Below, piece by piece: positions 61,086 to 64,000 of a stretch of 64,000 nucleotides of DNA. Positions within the stretch are counted from its first letter, which is position 1, and every line of letters begins with the position of its first letter. The translations under genes were made by a program, and so were the position numbers. The notes below the pieces were generated by a model. It was not told the origin of the DNA. It searched no databases and saw only the letters and a list, made by a program, of their open reading frames with translations. This DNA comes from CAJCIW01 sp963833965 (lineage in GTDB: Bacteria; Chlamydiota; Chlamydiia; Chlamydiales; Rhabdochlamydiaceae). The stretch spans positions 372,001-436,000 of the forward strand of contig CAWHZZ010000001.1 in the NCBI GenBank assembly GCA_963833965.1, in the 5' to 3' direction.

Positions 61086-64000
61086 CTAAAGATAAAACGC
61101 CAGAATACATCAGAATTGATGAGCGCAACCATGTAGAGAAGCCCCTATTAGAACAGCTCCAAGGATTGGGTTGGACGGTTCTTGATCTCGATCAGAAACA
61201 GAAAGCTAGTGATACCTATCGCCAATCATTTGCCGAGGTGATCATGGAGCCGGTACTGCGTGATCAGCTCAAGATCATCAATCCTTGGCTAGCAGAAGAT
61301 CAGCTTGATGAAGTCATTCGCCAGCTCACGGCCAACTTTACGCAGACGAGTCTCCTGGAAAATAATCGACAAGTGTTCGACCTATTACTCGAAAATAGCA
61401 GTGTAAGCGAGAACCGTAAAACGAGAGAAAAAAGCTCAACAGTACGCTTCATTGACTTTACTAATCACAAGAAAAATAGCTTCATCGCCGTCTGCCAATA
61501 CAAGATCCGAATTCTCGGTATGGAGCACCATATCGTTCCAGACATCGTATTGTTTATCAATGGCCTACCGGTCGTTGTGATCGAATGTAAATCGCCCAAA
61601 GTCAAAGAGCTCATTCCAGAAGCGATAGACCAGCTCTTGCGGTACAGCGAGCAACGAAACAACAAGGGCGAAGGATCTCCTCTTCTCTTTTTCTATAATC
61701 AGTTTGTAATCGTAACCTGCCGAAACGAGGCCAAATTTGGAACAATTACCACTCACAGTGAAAAGTACTTTTACCGCTGGGCAGATCCATACCCACGCAC
61801 GCTCGACGATCTGGCTCGCGGTGCGAGTAGTCCCAACGACCAGCAACGACTCGTCGCAGGGATGCTGGACCATCAGAACCTGCTCGATCTAATACGGACA
61901 TTCACCCTTTTTTCTACTAATGATAAGGGTGAAATGATCAAAATCGTCGGACGCTATCAGCAGTTCCGCGCCGTCAAATTAGCTGTCAAGCGCTTGCTAA
62001 CCGGTCAGAGTCCCATGGAGCGCAGCGGGATAGTGTGGCATACCCAAGGCTCTGGCAAGTCACTCACGATGATGTTCATGGTACGGGAGATGTACCGACA
62101 CTCCAACTTCTCCCATTGGAAGATTGTTTTTATCACAGACCGGAGACAGCTCGAAGGGCAGCTGAAGGATACCAGTAAAAGTATCGGCTTCACTGTCAAA
62201 CAGGCCAACAGCATTAAGGAGCTCAAAGACCTCCTGAGGAGCGATACGTCTGATCTAGTTATGGCGATGATTCACAAATTCCGGGAAGCAGATCTGAACC
62301 ATACCTTCCCAAGATTAAATGAAAGTTCACATATTCTAGTCATGACAGACGAAGCACACCGGTCGCAGTACCTAACGCTTCGGGCCAATCTGGCAAACGC
62401 GACTCCCTATGCTTCTCATATCGCGTATACCGGAACTCCCATAGACAAGACAGAGAAAGTTTTCGGTGACTACATCGATAAGTATACCATGCGCCAAGCA
62501 ATCGATGACGGAGTAACCTTGAGGTCATCTATGAAGGGCAGACAAATAATGCAGAAGTCCCTGATACTGAGGCGATGGATGCGGCGTTCGAAGACGTTTT
62601 TAGCGATTACAACATCGATCAGCGAATGCAGATTCTTGGCTATGGGTCGAAATTAGCTTATCTAGAAGCGCACAAGACAATCGCAGCGAAAGCAGAACAT
62701 ATGGTTGGCCACTATCTCGACCACGTTTTTCCCAATAGATTCAAAGCGCAAATTGTTGCCGCTTCACGTGAGGCTGGTGTTCGTTACAAGAAACATGTCG
62801 ACGCCGCCTGGAGATGGCGCTCGAAAGGCTTGAAAAACAGAATCCCCGTAAACTGGATCTCGACCTTCTTCGTTCTCTACAGACTGATGTCATAATCTCA
62901 GGCAGCACCAATGACACACCGGACCTAAAGCCATTTACCGATCCCTCTAAACACGAAACCAGCATCAAAAGCTTTAAGATGTCTTTTGGTAGCAAAGAGA
63001 ACGGGATAACTGGCAATATAGGAATCCTAATCGTTAACAGCATGCTGCTAACAGGGTTTTCGATGCACCTGTTGAGCAAGTCATGTATCTAGACAAAACG
63101 ATCACATCTCATAATTTATTGCAGGCGATTGCTCGCGTTAACCGGGTCGCAGGCCCGGGAAAAGACAAAGGTCTTGTAGTAGACTACGTCGGGGTGGGAC
63201 ATCACCTAAAACGAGCGATCGATTGCTATGACGAAAGAGAGCAGAAAGAAATATTGGATGCCATGAGCTCTCCGCAAGAGGAGCTCCACCAACTAGCAGA
63301 TAGTCGCAATGCTGTGATAGCTTTTCTGAAAGAACACGGTCTCACCGATCTTACCGATCATGATGCCTTCTTCGACCTCTTTTATGATGAAGACATCCGA
63401 TTCGCCTATATGGAGCGGTTTAGGGAATTAACACGACACTTGAATCTTGTATTTCCCGCCCCACAAGCGCTTGAGTATATGAAAGAGTATCAAGCCCTAG
63501 CCGAGATCAATATGATGGCTGGCAAACATCTCCGCGACCAGCGACTCAGCATGAAGGGCATCCCAGCCAAGTTGCGCGCCCTCATTGATGACTATCTGGT
63601 CTCTAGGGGCATCGAGCAGACAGTGGAGCCCATTTCCATTCTGGATGTCGACTTCCAAAAGCAGGTGAACGCTCACGACCGCATTAAAACCAAGGCCGCT
63701 GAGATCGAACATGCGATCCGTCATCATCTTGAAGTGGAGCTGGATGACGACCCCGAGTTACAAGCGACCTTTTCTGAGGCGCTTGCAGCAATTCTTGAAC
63801 AATTTAAGAACAACTGGCAAGCGATATATGAGGAGCTGGAGAAGCTGCGGGAAGAGATCAAAAGAACTGCAAAAGAACCCACTTATGGACTTCATCGCAA
63901 GAAAGAGATGCCTTTTTTCAGGATGTTCAAACGAGAGCTATTTGGTGAAGAGGCTCTCACGGAAGATGACATTTCTATGCTCGTCAGATTGACCCAACAT
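61082..64000 (+). pseudogene. hsdR: Restriction/translocase subunit HsdR, three frameshifts, truncated by window edge
   Basis: HsdR is the motor and endonuclease of type I systems. The first 480 codons carry the nuclease core (HHIVPDIVLFINGLPVVVIE with VIECKS) and Walker A VWHTQGSGKSLTMMF. Near 62520 one base is missing (TTGAGG for TTGGAGG); another is missing near 62808 and the frame changes again near 63058 at GGGTTTTCGATGC. After that the frame is open to the window end (SHNLLQAIARVNRVAGPGKD and later coils). The DEAD-type box VMTDEAHRSQYL is in frame 1. The 3' end lies beyond 64000. Confidence 0.9.

Overview
The window comes from a member of the Chlamydiales, most likely an amoeba-associated 'environmental' chlamydia rather than Chlamydia proper. 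Evidence for this is an ATP/ADP translocase, a second-type chlamydial dnaA, the gene order amiA / murE-pbp3-ftsL-rsmH / two small conserved genes / dnaA2 / bactofilin, the gcvH and lplA-clpC neighbourhoods, and a large cargo of eukaryote-like genes (a ubiquitin-specific protease, several F-box proteins, a leucine-rich-repeat protein). The species cannot be named from sequence alone.

Layout. 1-4,060: the end of an unidentified gene, an energy-parasite nucleotide translocase, a 570-bp GC-rich inverted repeat, and a predicted deubiquitinase. 4,060-12,800: lepA, followed by four related genes of an unrecognised family in two tandem pairs. Leftover gene fragments between them show how the duplications happened. 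The family looks like repeats of a degenerate helix-turn-helix module with a basic, nuclear-localisation-like tail. 12,800-20,200: metabolic and envelope genes (pirin, gnd, tRNA-Arg, amidase, msrA/msrB, a flavin disulfide reductase with a TVP38 membrane protein and a CDP-alcohol phosphatidyltransferase, DUF2147). 20,250-29,240: the division/cell-wall cluster on the minus strand (mraZ, rsmH with a one-base frameshift, ftsL, pbp3, murE). It is interrupted by three 183-bp structured repeats and controlled by recognisable MraZ boxes; two conserved genes and dnaA2 diverge from it. 29,230-32,330: an F-box protein and an F-box/LRR protein inserted between dnaA2 and bactofilin. 32,460-51,150: bactofilin, a class D beta-lactamase, a degenerate ComF, an AAA/DUF4143 ATPase, a 1,581-residue AsmA/TamB-like protein, another F-box protein, gcvH, a CBM9-like protein, a PpiD-like chaperone, two very small F-box-like proteins, an archaeal/eukaryote-type prolyl-tRNA synthetase, lplA, DUF1653 and clpC. 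51,200-53,550: two unrecognised proteins. 53,640-64,000: decayed fragments, then a type I restriction-modification island in which hsdM is intact but hsdS, an AlbA/Schlafen-type gene and hsdR are all disrupted.

Two themes stand out. One is wall synthesis and division: PBP3, MurE with the meso-diaminopimelate motif, an amidase, bactofilin and an OXA-like beta-lactamase, with MraZ as the apparent local regulator. The other is host manipulation: one deubiquitinase, five F-box or F-box-like proteins and four proteins with nuclear-localisation-like tails. Several of these genes have strong TATAAT promoters, and one F-box gene has its ribosome-binding site buried in a hairpin. Many positions and motifs were read directly; family names rest on motif recognition, and no database search was run.
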